A DNA stretch of 64,000 nucleotides, taken from Escallonia rubra (lineage: Eukaryota > Streptophyta > Magnoliopsida > Escalloniales > Escalloniaceae). This document shows, in pieces, positions 47,034-58,861 of the stretch (positions are counted from its first letter, which is position 1; the number at the start of each line of letters is the position of its first letter). The translations under genes were made by a program, and so were the position numbers. Location: NCBI GenBank assembly GCA_033065855.1, contig JAVXUO010001034.1, positions 1,240,001 through 1,304,000 on the forward strand, written 5' to 3'. The notes beneath the pieces were generated by a model. The model saw only the letters and a list, made by a program, of their open reading frames with translations, ran no database searches and was not told the origin of the DNA.

Positions 47034-50000
47034 TTGACTGCTGCAATTGAGGTCTCAAATGGAGGAAATGTTTACAACGGGATGGAGAAACTTGTAGGCA
47101 AAAACTACAAGTATTGGAGGATGTGTATGGAGGCATACCTTCAAGGTCAGGACTTATGGGAATTGATTGCCGGTACTGATGCAATCCCTTCCGATGTTCC
47201 TGAGAATGCCGAGTCACGACGGAAGTGGAAGATCAAGTGTGGGAAGGCTCTCTTTGCTTTGAGGACATCTATTAGCAAAGAGTTCATTGATCATGTTCGT
47301 GACGTTTGTTCTCCGAAGGAAGTTTGGGAAACGCTCGAAAGGCTGTTTACCAAGAAGAATACAGCAAGGCTACAGCTGTTGGAGAACGAGTTAGCAATGT
47401 TAAAGCAAGGAGGTATGTCAATTTCAGAATACTTTTTACGAGTTAAAAGTATTTGTGCTGAGATTTCAGAGATAGATACGGATGAGAAGATTAGCGAAGC
47501 TCGTCTACGTCGCTATCTTGTTCGCGGTTTGAAGAAGGAATATGGGCCTTTTGTCACCTCTATACAAGGGTGGTCGACACAGCCTTCTGTCGAAGAATTA
47601 GAGAATTTGCTCTCTAATCAAGAAGCCTTGGCGAAACAGATGGAGAAGAGCTTTACAACCGATGACGTTCTCTTTTCGAAGGGAAAGTCGGACAAGAAGA
47701 ATACGTTCGGGAGTAAGAACAAAGAAGAAGATTCAAGTGCAGAAAAAGGTGGCAATTCACACACTAAGAAGCCTATCACATGCTTCAGATGCGGGAAGAC
47801 TGGGCATATAAAGAAAAATTGCCAGGTGAAGCTTTCGAAGGCCAACGTCGCATACACAAGTAAAGGAGATGATCAACTCAAATGGGATCATTGCTTTACT
47901 GTTGAGGCTATTGAACAAAAGTCAACCCAAGCTTTTGTCAATTATGCTGACAGCAAGAAACAAGAGTGGCTCATTGAGTCAGGTTGTTCTCACCATGTAA
48001 CCGGGAATGATACTTTGTTCTCGGAAGTGCATGAACACCATGGAGATCGAGTTATTGTCACTGCTGATAACTCTACTCATCCTGTAGCAAAAGAAGGCGT
48101 TGTGACGATCGATGTGGCCAACGATACAAGCAGTGTCAAGTTGCATGATGTTTATCATGTTCCAGGTTTGACGAAAAATCTAGTTTCAGTTCCTCAAATT
48201 ACTGATTCTGGAAAATATGTCTTATTTGGCCCAAAGGATGTGAAGGTGCTTGATAATGTGAAAGAAATATCTGCTAATGTTATTTTTTCTGGTGAGAAGA
48301 AAGGTTCTTTGTTCGTTATGTCAGCAGGTGAAGCTTATGTGAAGAAGACAAGCCAAACCGATAATGCTGCTATTTGGCATGCTCGGTTGGGTCATGTAGG
48401 CTACCAATTGCTGCAACAGATTTCTTCTAAAAAGTTGGTAGATGGTATGCCAACTTTGAAGAATGTCCGAGAAGATGTGATTTGCCAAGGTTGCCAATAT
48501 GGCAAATCTCATCGTCTTCCTTTCAAAAGGTCATCAAATCAAAGATCCACGTTGTTTGAATTGGTTCATACAGACTTGATGGGACCAACGAGAACACCAA
48601 GCTATAGCGGACATCGCTATGTTATGGTGTTGGTGGATGATCACTCGAGGTTCACTTGGGTGAAATTTTTGAAGGAGAAGAGTGAAGCACTATCCAAGTT
48701 TATGGAGTTCAAGGATGTCATTGGAAAAGAGTTTGGGAAGAAGATAAAATGCCTCCGGAGTGACAATGGTGGGGAATACATGTCAGATGACTTCTTCAAA
48801 TATTGTGATGACAACAGTATTCTTCGTCAAATGACATGTCCAGACACGCCTCAGCAAAATGGAGTTGCAGAAAGGAAGCTTGGGTATCTTTCTTCCATTT
48901 GTCTTTCATGGCTGCATGACAAGAATCTTCCTCGGAAGCTCTGGGCAGAATCTATTCAATGCGCATGTCATGTGACAAACAAGTTGCCTCCTTGGCCAGG
49001 TACACAAAAATCTCCCTTTGAGATTTTGTATAGTGAAAAGCCAAATGTGAATTGTTTTTGGGTATTTGGTTCTATTTTCTACGTTCATGTTCCTAAATCT
49101 AATAGAACCAAACTTGACCCGAAAGCAAAGAAGTGCGTATTTGTTGGCTATGACTCTCATAGGAAAGGTTGGAGGTGCATGGATCCAGATACAAAGAAGT
49201 TTACTACTTCTAGAGATGTGGTGTTTGATGAGGTGTCCTCGCCATTTTCTGCTCCAAAGTTCATTGCTTTTGGTGATGATCAAGATAATTTGGAGCTTCT
49301 ATTTCCTGAAGCAAATGTGCAAGCACCTAGTAATGTAGAGGCAGAAAATGAGTCCTCAACTCAGAACATTGCTAGAAGAGAAGATGAGCAACAAGCCGTG
49401 AGAAGGTCAACAAGGGAAACAAAGAAGCCAGACTACCTCAAAGATTATGAGGTAAAACTAAATAGTTGTTCGGTGACTTCATGTTTCTTTACAGGAGCAT
49501 TAACTGCAGAAGAACCAACAAGTTATGAAGAAGCGAGGGGCTGTCCAAATTGGGAGAGAGCAATGCAAGAAGAGATTGATGCTTTAGACAAAAATGAGAC
49601 ATGGGAGTTGGTACCGAAACCAGAAAAGTGTGAGCCAGTCACTTGCAAATGGGTGTTTCGCTTGAAGAAAAATTCTGATGGTACCATTGATAGGTTTAAA
49701 GCTCGTTTAGTTGCTCGTGGTTTCTCTCAAAACTATGGATTGGACTATGAGGAGACATTTAGCCCGGTGGCGAAGATGGTGACAGTTAGATCAATTATCT
49801 CGCTTGCTGCTTTTAAAGGTTGGAAATTATGGCAGCTTGATGTAAAGAATGCATTTCTTTATGGAGAGTTGGATCGTGAAGTATTTATGGAGCAACCTAT
49901 TGGCTTTGTCTGTAAGCAGTTTCCAAATCATGTTTGCCGATTGAAGAAAGCATTCTATGGCCTAATGCACGCTCTTCGAGCTTGGTATGGTAAAGTTGCT

Positions 50001-51041
50001 CAATCCCTCATCTTCTGTGGATTTGGAGTTTCTGATTCAGATTCTAGTTTATTTATAAAATTAGAATCAAATGTGCATCTCCTGGTATTATTATATGTTG
50101 ATGATATGATAATAACTGGGGATAATGAATCAGAAATTTCTAATTTGAGAAATGACTTGTCTGTTCGTTTTGATATGAAAAATTTGGGGGAGATTGGATG
50201 TTTTCTTGGTCTAGAAATTGAAAAATCAGACCAAGGGTATTTTGTGATGCAAAGAGCTTATGCAAAAAGTCTCTTAGAGCGTTTCAGCATGGGGGATTCG
50301 AAAGAAAAGGCCACTCCAATGGAGCCAAATCTTAAGCTGAAGAAAGATAAAGGGAAGCCATTGAAGGATGCCAGGAAGTTCCGACAACTTGTTGGAAGTT
50401 TGATTTATCTAACCATCACAAGGCCAGAAATTTCATACTCTGTTAGTGTTGTTTCTCAGTTTATGCAAAATCCAAGAACCCCTCATTTGGAAGCGGCAAG
50501 AAGAATTTTACGTTATGTAAAAGGAACTCTTGATTGTGGTCTTCTGTACAAGAGATGTGATAACTTTGTGTTGAGTGGATTTACTGATGCAGATTGGGCC
50601 GGAGATACAAATGATCGTCACTCAACTTCAGGATATTGTTTCAACACTGGTTCAGCAGCAGTTTCTTGGTGTAGCAAGAAGCAGAATATTGTTGTTTTAT
50701 CTAGCACCGAAGCTGAGTATGTGGCAGCAACTATGGCTACACAAGAATGCGTTTGGTTAAAAAGGCTAATTGAAGACATGTTCTGCGAAGTTGACTATGC
50801 TGTGCAAATTAAGTGTGATAATGAAAGTGCCATTAAGCTTGCATCAAATCCAATTTTTCATGCGAGAACAAAACATATAGAGGTGCGTTATCACTTTGTT
50901 CGTGAGAAAGTGCTAAGCGAAGATGTTGAGCTATTAAGCGTTCGCACCAACGATCAAGTGGCTGATATATTTACGAAGGCTTTGGTGGAGCCTAAGTTTC
51001 AACGTTTTCGGGATGCTTTGGATGTCGTAAGCTTGCACTAA
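47034..51041 (+). CDS. Copia gag-pol polyprotein
   Basis: A single open frame of 1335 codons. In order: gag domain (about 1-230), CCHC zinc knuckle CFRCGKTGHIKKNC (about 250-263), aspartic protease (about 312), pre-integrase WHARLGHVGY (about 447), integrase core with VHTDLMGP (about 511) and PDTPQQNGVAERK (about 603), reverse transcriptase with WQLDVKNAFLYGEL (about 932) and the LLYVDDMI active site (about 1019), and RNase H with FTDADWAGD (about 1182) and STEAEYVA (about 1223). Integrase before reverse transcriptase marks Copia rather than Gypsy. The frame appears whole. A single gag-pol frame is usual for plant Copia elements. Confidence 0.95.
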   Translation: MTAAIEVSNGGNVYNGMEKLVGKNYKYWRMCMEAYLQGQDLWELIAGTDAIPSDVPENAESRRKWKIKCGKALFALRTSISKEFIDHVRDVCSPKEVWETLERLFTKKNTARLQLLENELAMLKQGGMSISEYFLRVKSICAEISEIDTDEKISEARLRRYLVRGLKKEYGPFVTSIQGWSTQPSVEELENLLSNQEALAKQMEKSFTTDDVLFSKGKSDKKNTFGSKNKEEDSSAEKGGNSHTKKPITCFRCGKTGHIKKNCQVKLSKANVAYTSKGDDQLKWDHCFTVEAIEQKSTQAFVNYADSKKQEWLIESGCSHHVTGNDTLFSEVHEHHGDRVIVTADNSTHPVAKEGVVTIDVANDTSSVKLHDVYHVPGLTKNLVSVPQITDSGKYVLFGPKDVKVLDNVKEISANVIFSGEKKGSLFVMSAGEAYVKKTSQTDNAAIWHARLGHVGYQLLQQISSKKLVDGMPTLKNVREDVICQGCQYGKSHRLPFKRSSNQRSTLFELVHTDLMGPTRTPSYSGHRYVMVLVDDHSRFTWVKFLKEKSEALSKFMEFKDVIGKEFGKKIKCLRSDNGGEYMSDDFFKYCDDNSILRQMTCPDTPQQNGVAERKLGYLSSICLSWLHDKNLPRKLWAESIQCACHVTNKLPPWPGTQKSPFEILYSEKPNVNCFWVFGSIFYVHVPKSNRTKLDPKAKKCVFVGYDSHRKGWRCMDPDTKKFTTSRDVVFDEVSSPFSAPKFIAFGDDQDNLELLFPEANVQAPSNVEAENESSTQNIARREDEQQAVRRSTRETKKPDYLKDYEVKLNSCSVTSCFFTGALTAEEPTSYEEARGCPNWERAMQEEIDALDKNETWELVPKPEKCEPVTCKWVFRLKKNSDGTIDRFKARLVARGFSQNYGLDYEETFSPVAKMVTVRSIISLAAFKGWKLWQLDVKNAFLYGELDREVFMEQPIGFVCKQFPNHVCRLKKAFYGLMHALRAWYGKVAQSLIFCGFGVSDSDSSLFIKLESNVHLLVLLYVDDMIITGDNESEISNLRNDLSVRFDMKNLGEIGCFLGLEIEKSDQGYFVMQRAYAKSLLERFSMGDSKEKATPMEPNLKLKKDKGKPLKDARKFRQLVGSLIYLTITRPEISYSVSVVSQFMQNPRTPHLEAARRILRYVKGTLDCGLLYKRCDNFVLSGFTDADWAGDTNDRHSTSGYCFNTGSAAVSWCSKKQNIVVLSSTEAEYVAATMATQECVWLKRLIEDMFCEVDYAVQIKCDNESAIKLASNPIFHARTKHIEVRYHFVREKVLSEDVELLSVRTNDQVADIFTKALVEPKFQRFRDALDVVSLH

Positions 51042-51048
51042 GGGGGAG
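51040..51048 (+). other. Polypurine tract of the Copia element
   Basis: AAGGGGGAG immediately before the TG start of the 3' LTR, the usual priming site for plus-strand DNA. Confidence 0.85.
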
Positions 51049-51434
51049 TGCCGAAATTAGTGCAACTTACTTTATAGGTAGTTAGTTGTATTTACTTGTT
51101 TTCCTAGTCTTTTGCTTAGTTGGATTATTTCATGTTCAGTTACCAATTTTATAGCTAAATGTGAGGCTTGTTCACATAGTGGGCTTTGGTTGTTTGTTAG
51201 TGGTAAACATGGAGTGAGTAGTGGGTTGCTTGTTAGTGGTAAACATGGAGTGAGTAGTGGAGATATATGTGGAGAGTGGTTTAGTGGAACCTAGTCTTTA
51301 AATAGAGGTTCAATAAGCTTATTGTATAATCAATCCATTTTGCAAGTTTCTCTCAAATACAAGTAATATTTTTATTCCAGCTTTCTTCCTTTTGTTACTC
51401 TCTGGAGTCTTTGTATTTTTCCTCTTTTGTTTTA
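51049..51434 (+). repeat. 3' LTR of the Copia element
   Basis: 386 bp, starting TG, ending TA and followed by the TCTTA target duplication. It is near-identical to the 5' LTR. Confidence 0.93.
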
Positions 51435-51478
51435 TCTTAGCCATCAGCAAGGTCGTGACATCATAAAAATGAGCCTAG
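51435..51478 (+). repeat. 44-bp direct repeat, unit 2
   Basis: Partner of 46499-46542. Its first five bases are also the 3' target duplication of the Copia element. Confidence 0.8.
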
Positions 51479-52835
51479 TGGATTAGTTTCATAGGATCGG
51501 ATCCCCTCTCTCTCTTCTCTCTCTCACAACAATGGGACGTCACCTCTGTTCTAAACCATGGTTAGAGCAGGATCTCACAACAATGGGACGTCACCTCTGT
51601 TCTAAACCATGGTTAGAGCAGGATCCTGATCGAGTTTCATACTATTATTTAGGATATGCCCAGATTGTGTGCCAGCAGCGTGCAACTTTTGACTTGAGAG
51701 AATCATGATAGGACATTTCATTAAAGCGCTTCACTGGATTGACCTGATAGATATCCAGTCTTCTGCCATTAGAGGGTACGTACAAGGTACAGTCCTAGCA
51801 CTAGAATGGCCATCTTTTCTTTTCTCAGGTCATACTGATTGCAAGATCATGTTATCCAGGCCATACTTGAGGATAAGCCCAAGCCTTTCGACGGCACGAC
51901 TTGCAATATAGCTTTTAGATGGTCATTTCTCATGCTCCGCAAACAGTTGTGCTCTGCCCACCGAGGCCACTTGTGTGCATAAGCCAAACTAAGCTCTGCT
52001 GTTCTCCAATGGCCACCTCCCCCAGCAAGCAAAAGCTCTGGTGGCCGTTGAATTCTGGTTTGTCATTTCAGAGTTGTGTAAACTGTGGCACGAGAATTTG
52101 GGGCGTCACCTTCTTGGTTGCACACCTGGGTGCTCCAATAGCAACCTTCGTGTCGATCACAACATGGAGTAGTGGACGTCTTGCATTCAACCATTCACTT
52201 CATGTGCCAATTTGCTCTTTGGAACTCTTTTTCCCTCACCACAGTGCGCTATATGTTGACTATTGTCCTATGATTACTATCTATCAATCAAAGCCATTTA
52301 CAAGTCAAACACTGATGTAACTTTCCTCTTTTTTCCGTGGGAAATTAGAGCCAGGCTAAGGATGCCAGGAATGACAACATCAAGTCAAAACACAAAGTAC
52401 CAACAAGTTTTATCTTCCAAATTGGGAAGGTGAATAATATTTTTGGGACAATTTAAAAAGAAAAGAAAACAATTAATTATTTTGTGACAGAGGGAGAATA
52501 TCTTTAAGGGTCTTTCGGATTATTCACTAAGTTTACAGAAAAAAGGGCTAGTCAGTTTGTGTCTTGTCGGTAAAGTAAGTTTAATTTGATCTTTTGAAGA
52601 GATAAAAGAAAAGAAAAGAAAACATGAGGCCAAGTGTTGTCCATGTATACCCGTGAGAAAATGCGTTGACTTCATAGGGTTTGCCAATTTGGGTTCGACC
52701 ACACGACCCGTTTGATAGTGGGAGCTTTCACCAGCAATGCATGCGTCAATGTCGATCCAAATGACGAAGGAGTTGAAAACTTGCGCCTCGACGTAAATGC
52801 ATGAAAGCGTGTGGCATGGAGGTTTGAGCACCTTC
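51479..52835. other. Intergenic with a small foldback-like repeat
   Basis: At 51495-51640 a GATCGGATCC...GGATCCTGATC pair could be the ends of a small MITE. Inside it a 51-bp unit beginning TCTCACAACAATGGGACG is duplicated in tandem (51522-51623). An open frame at 51919-52320 resembles no known protein. The remainder is unremarkable. Confidence 0.4.
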
Positions 52836-52860
52836 ATATATATATATATATATATATATA
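52836..52860. repeat. (TA)n microsatellite
   Basis: About twelve TA dinucleotides in a row. Confidence 0.9.
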
Positions 52861-55800
52861 GTGGAGACTGGTGATAATATAAAGTCTAACAGAGATCCAT
52901 ATCCAAAAGAAAGCAAGCTTTTTGCGTTGTTATGGCATTTAATGTCAAAGAGAGACTATGCTGAGTGCTCTAAGAGCTCACCGTTCACCAAGTCAAGAGC
53001 ACTAACGAGCCAATGATTCACCCGTTGAACCCAGAGATTACGCTTGAATACTCCTTTGTCGTCGGCGAGGCCACAACAGGTAATGAACCCTAATGGTACT
53101 CAACGAAGAGGCTGCACCCATTGATTCAATGGCTTCAACAAAGTTCGAGCCTTTCTTTTGTGGTTGTCGAATGTTTCTTGAAAACCCTCAATGTAGGTTA
53201 GATTAAATATAACATACGCTAAGCATGGCTTACATGCTCTCGTATGTAAGGCGGAACCATTTCTCAAGCTTTGCACTAGCAATTAGAAAAAAAAAAAAAA
53301 AAAAAAAAAACTTGATTGCTAAAAGAATACGGGTCATGTTAAATAGACATTATTAATTTATTAAGGCTTAAGTAGCTACACTGTTATAGATATAAGAAAT
53401 TATATTGAATATTTGTGTGTACACTTGAATAATAAATAGATGTTAAATTCTTGTCAAGTAATGAAAACTTATTGACTAAAATAACATTTACAATGGAAGA
53501 TATATAATTAAAGATGACATGACTATTCCTAAACCCCTCTTAATTCTAAAAGTTTGTATCTGCTAATACATGTCTTAATGATCACTTCCCTATAATTATT
53601 CGTTATTATGATTTTCTAAGAAATATTTAACAGCTTAATATAGTGCCTTAAACATGTCAAGAAATGTATGATAAAACTAATCTTAAACTTTTATGTATGT
53701 CGTAGATATCCGCCAACTAAAAGGTTACGTAAAACCAACTTACCTACAAAAAATATGTAACTTTTCTAAACTTAATTGGAGCAAATCTTCCTTTTATGAT
53801 TTGAAGCATATTTTTTTTTATTTGTTCTCTAACAATTTAACATGTAGTTAGAGAGACATGAAGATGGGCGAATATCGGTAATAAGTCTTGAAAGTATGTT
53901 GCTATACCGATTAAAAGGCACATTCTTTTTTTGAAAGCCACGACGCGAATAGACGAATTGAGAATTTTTGAGGAAATATCTACTTACCCGTACTATTTAA
54001 CCAAACCTAAATTTGAAAGGTGAAGACCAACCTTTTTCCAAAGCGAATCTCTGAAAATTAGTGGCATGGATTGAGTGGATTCTGGTGGGATCTTCTGCCT
54101 CATTCCTACCTAAATCGGATCAATAAACAAGGTTAGTCAATCATATCGATCTTGAGTTTTACCACTTGCTTGATCTCTAAAAAGGCACAACAATCTATGG
54201 TGACCGTAATTATCGTATAGAAAATTTTTGTACGTTTTGTACATAGCATCGCATATATTACGCTAATGTACGATGTTTTCGTCCCCAACTTTATATGGAA
54301 TCAGATGTTTCGTATAGAAATACAACTTTTTTTCACATATAATTGAACATTTCTTTATCAGTGCTAAAAGCATGATATACATTGTTAGACCCGTTATCTA
54401 ATAGCTCAACCTTTTATAGCATATTGTAACTTAACATGATATTAAAGTACTCTGGTTTGCCAACCTTAACCTTTTAGTTATGCACTTCGTAGACGACAAC
54501 TTAATACGAGTAATTAGTAACCATTAGAAAAAAGAATTACTAGAAAAGTTCTAATCTGAAATAGAGATGGGCCCGGGTTATGAAAGTGGCATTTTAGCCT
54601 CTCATATAGCTTCGGCCTTCCTGTTGTTGCTCTGGCCCGGCCCATTAGGAGGTCAGTCTCTTCGCTAATTGAAGAACAAAATTATTTGAGGCAGTAAAGG
54701 GAGCCTAATCATATCTAAAGAATCTGGAAGATTGGGATATAATCTTATTATTATGTTATTTTAAAGTTTCCACGAGCCATCACTTTATAAAGGATCCAGC
54801 ACCTTTATTGTGATGGGACTGTGATAGTTATTTATTTGTTTTTATGGAAGGTAAGGATATCTTTTTATCGGCACCTTTAGAGTTAATCGAAACTAAGTTC
54901 CTTTTTTCGAACGATCTTAGAGCGCACTCCTCACGTTACTCTGTTGCATTTAAAATCTTTCAGGTGCTAACTTCAATGTTTGAACTTAAGAAATCAAGGA
55001 AAGGAACAAATCTCCTTGACCATATGACCAATCCCTTGAGATTGATTGGACAGTGAGGCGAGTATGAAAAATTGGTGTGCTCCTTTTTAATATGACATTT
55101 TCTTTCGGTAGTATCATATTTAAAACTAGTTTGAGATTAATTTTACTTTCAAAAAGTAATCATGATTATAATACATTGTTTAGTTATAAACAAAAAGCAA
55201 AAAAGATCTAAACAACTTGTAATCAAATACATCAAATTATTGCCTTCGATTTTAAAAGTGCTTTTTGAAACTTCCAAATATAATGTTGAACGACGATCAC
55301 TATACAAACAACTGCCGTTCGGTACGACCACATATGACAAATATAAACTCACTTTAATCAACTTCGAGGTTTTGGAGGTAGTTGTGGGTGGGCGGAGGAG
55401 AAGGTGGTGGTGGTGATGAGGAGGATAGTGTGGTGCTTACTTTGACTAAACTTGGTGTTATTTTACTAAGTAATGAATGCTTAAGATCCCAAAGCAAGGG
55501 ATGGTCCCTCTCTCAATAAGCCTCCACTTAGACTTAAATAAATATTTTTGCACGCGCACACACACACAATCTTATATAAACTCAGTTGCTAAATAATCTA
55601 TATACTTATGTCCCTCCTAAACAATGTAATAATTGCTATATTGAGCTAATCATTGCTCAATCCCAAATATTCCCTCAGCACTTCTGACCCAGTTTCTATT
55701 ATTTTCTTTTTAAGGATTTCAAAAAGGAAGGGGGGATGGGGAGGTGGGTCTGACTTTGTAGAAATTTAATCCCACTCGTGCAAGAGGAAAGAATAATGAA

Positions 55801-57008
55801 AAGGTTAACATCTAATGATTATCATGGGATAATCTCTTCTATGCGTGAGTGCAAAAGATGAGTGTCTTATTCATGATGCCATTTCATAAAAATATATTTT
55901 TGCCTTCATGTTAGTTGAGTTTCATACACAGATCTTCATTTAACTTGTAACTCTGACCTGAAAGGCTGAAACCTAGACCATCTTGGCCAGAATATATAAG
56001 AAAGTGACACATAATTAATTTTGGTTAAATTAGGAAATGTGATCACGATTAGTTATCTTTAAGGTTGTAAATCACGGTAGTCGGAGTATAGTTCTTGTTG
56101 AACAAAATGAAAAATGGTAATCACACTTCATGCTTGTTCGCTTAAAATTTACATTTACTGCTACAAGACATAAAAGTGTGGGTGAGCATTATCTTTAACG
56201 GTCAAAGTTGAGTGTATATGAAAAGGGGGTGCATATATCAGTCTTCAGCAAAATGTCACGAAAGCGTTTCTCAATAGTGTTTGTAACTAGTCGAGCTCTT
56301 TTTGATTAATTTGGATGAAAAAATATATGCCGGTACTTACTTACACATACATATACCCTTTTTTCCCCTTTCCACATTGATAAAATTTCACAGTTGCACG
56401 GGAAAAGAAGAAGTCTTCACCTAAATTACCAAATCCTAAATGATTTAGCTTTTCGATTAAGTTGGTGACTGTCTATTCAAACTGTTAAATGAAGAGCAAC
56501 AATAACTGAACGACACGTGGTGAGTTCTGAGCAAATAAATGATACTACATGACTCACTTATAAAGGCCTGAAGTTTTAATCGTGCAACGTGTTATCGAGA
56601 GAGAAGTTGTAAAAAACATGGCAAAGGCTGGGTGAAAGCTTAGATATGAGGGTAAAACAAGGCTCTATCCAGCCTCAACATGTGACAATATCAGATCAAT
56701 AATAGAAGCTTAACGTGAGCAGAAGGATAAAACATGCATGCTTGGACACGTGTTAGCTCTAGATTGGATTTCATGAGGCTAAATGATTACAACTTAGTTA
56801 TAAAAGCCATAGATATTGCCTCAATTAATCGTATATAGCACCAAACAAAAACTAACTCATAGTATACGTTAGCACAACCTTCACTTACCTTTAGAAAATA
56901 GACTTATCTAAGGAGAATCAAATCAGCTGTTTGACTCACTCAAACGGTCCCCAACGTGTATTCAATCTTTGATTAGTGCTTTGTACACCCAGAATGTCAT
57001 AATTTTTA
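52861..57008. other. Long intergenic stretch
   Basis: AT-rich with no gene I can support. It contains a poly-A run at about 53287-53310, a (CA)n run near 55555-55568 and a GGT/GGA-rich patch near 55380-55425. Short open frames match nothing. Confidence 0.45.
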
Positions 57009-57981
57009 AAGTTAATTGCATAAAATACCCTTGTGGTTTGGACCTATTGCAAAAACACCCTCATAGTTACAAAAGTTACAAATGAGCACATGTGGTGTCA
57101 ATTTTTTGGCAACCGTTAGAAAAATCATCCAAGTTGATGGGGCGTGATATTCACTCTCTCAAAATGTGCATTTGATAGATTTTTAATACGTTGAAGAGAC
57201 GAAAGTACCCTCATTTTCTTTTTTTACTCCTACTCAAATCCCAATTTCTTCTCAAATCTAACCAAACCCTAACCCTATAACCCTAGCCATCACCATTACC
57301 AACCACAAGCCTAATCGCCACTCTCACAGCCGAAACCCTAGCCACCACCCTCACCATGCCCTATCCACCTCCCATTCTGCAACCACCCACTCGCTGCACC
57401 ACCACCGCTATGAACCCTTTGCCACCGTCGCTAGATCCATTTCCCCCACCGTGAACCCACCACGAACTCGATCTGCATCGCAAGTCCCGACCACCTAGAA
57501 TGAATCCTTTGCCACCGCTGCTAGCTCAATCGCGACCACTTGGCCATTCCCCCCACCACGAACTCGATCTGCGTCACTAGCCCAGTCATCAAAAGTCTCG
57601 AGCCGAGGGGCGGCGCCAACACCCTAGCCATTCCACCGCCAATCCATCTTGCCCTTCATCGCCACAAGCTCAATAGGGGGAAAAGGAGGGAATGCCGGTC
57701 ACCGGCGAGGGCCGAGGTGCAGGCAGAATGACCAGAGAACGACCATCGACTAAGACCAGGACGGGTAGATCCGACGATGGGCATCATACAAAAAAAAAAA
57801 AAGCCTAGATCTATAATTAGGGGTTATATAGAGGGGCAATTTAGACATTTCTATCATTCCGTTACGGCAATCGTCTGTAGTAAAACTTTTGCGAATTTAG
57901 GCGGCCATTTGTAACTTTTGTAACTCTAAGAGTCTTTTTAGAATAGGTCTAACCCACAGGGATATTTTATGCAATTAACCC
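57009..57981. mobile_element. Mutator-like MITE
   Basis: 973 bp with exact 9-bp target duplications TAATTTTTA (57000-57008, 57982-57990). Terminal inverted repeats are GTTAATTGCATAAAATACCC (from 57011) and, inward from the right, GTTAATTGCATAAAATATCC. The interior is Pro/His/Thr-coding low-complexity sequence with an internal duplication of about 120 bp (ACCACGAACTCGATCTGC near 57459 and 57556). No transposase and no recognised captured gene. Confidence 0.8.
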
Positions 57982-58017
57982 TAATTTTTATAAAAGCTAT
58001 TCACCACAAAACAATAT

Positions 58018-58419
58018 GGCTTTGTTTGACAACATTGTTTGTTGTTTTCAGTTTTCAAAAAAATAATAATTTAAAGAACAACTTAAATTTTTTTTTTACA
58101 AAAACAAGTGAGTGTTTGATAACCTATTTTTTATTTTGACTTTTTTTTGTGGTGGTTTGAGGTGGCGGTGGTGGGGCGTGGCGGTGGCAGCCGGAGGTGG
58201 CCATCGACCGCCGGCAGTGGTCGCCGGCAACCGCTGGTGGTGGTGGCCGGCGGTGGGAGGGTGGTCTCAAAAAAAAAAAAAAACCAAAACTGAAAAAAAT
58301 AACTCATTTTTAGAGTTTTTTTTTTCTTCTTCAGTTAAAAAAAAAAAAAAAAAGGTTACCAAACGAAACTTTTTTTTTTTTTTTCTAAAACTGAAAAAAA
58401 AACTGTGTCAAACAGGACC
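58018..58419. mobile_element. PIF/Harbinger-like MITE with GGT-rich core
   Basis: 402 bp with TAT flanks (58015-58017, 58420-58422). Ends are GGCTTTGTTTGACAA and, inward from the right, GGTCCTGTTTGACAC. Poly-A/T stretches surround a GGT/GGC-rich core (58150-58265), like the element at 16393. The target duplication is not the canonical TWA, so the family call is a little less certain. Confidence 0.65.
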
Positions 58420-58475
58420 TATAAATGTAAACTGTCTCTCTTCATTATATTATTAAACTTGGTTTTACTAGGAGT

Positions 58476-58566
58476 ATGAGTAGATAGGTAGGACTGTAGG
58501 AGTAAAAGTAACATATATAGCTGAGTAGATAGGTAGGACTGTAGGAATAAAAGTAACATATATAGC
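58476..58566 (+). repeat. Short tandem duplication (about 46 bp, two units)
   Basis: GAGTAGATAGGTAGGACTGT and the following 26 bp occur twice in a row. Confidence 0.8.
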
Positions 58567-58861
58567 ACCAAAAAAGTTTATAAAATTTAGGCCCCTTCAT
58601 AGATAGTTGGGCAAATTACACTTATATCCCTGAGCTTAGGGTATAATTACAGTCAAGGACAACGAGTTTCAAAATGTAACATTCCGTGACCAAACACTTT
58701 TAAAATGTATCAGCCGTGTCCATCCGTTAGGGTTCCATCCAAAAATTGTACTTTTTGTATGATGTCATCAATATGTATTTTTAAAAAATGACGATACTAC
58801 CCCTTGTACTGTATATATTTAAAAATATCTGTTTATTATTATATATGATTTATTTATCAGT

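Larger units (their letters stand above)
46548..51434 (+). mobile_element. Full-length Ty1/Copia LTR retrotransposon
   Basis: 4.9-kb element with two 386-bp LTRs, TCTTA target duplications (46543-46547, 51435-51439), a primer-binding site complementary to initiator Met tRNA just after the 5' LTR, a purine tract just before the 3' LTR, and one long internal gag-pol frame. The part order (gag, protease, integrase, reverse transcriptase, RNase H) defines the Copia superfamily. It looks whole, with no obvious break. The LTRs differ at about four of 386 positions (about 1%), which suggests insertion within roughly the last million years under usual plant rates. Confidence 0.95.

Noticed and set aside
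51690-52320. ALEWPSFLFSGHTDCKIMLS and following open frame, faintly like an RVT_3 domain
   Set aside because: Only one helix/strand pair resembles the family and the rest does not follow; too weak to call a LINE remnant.
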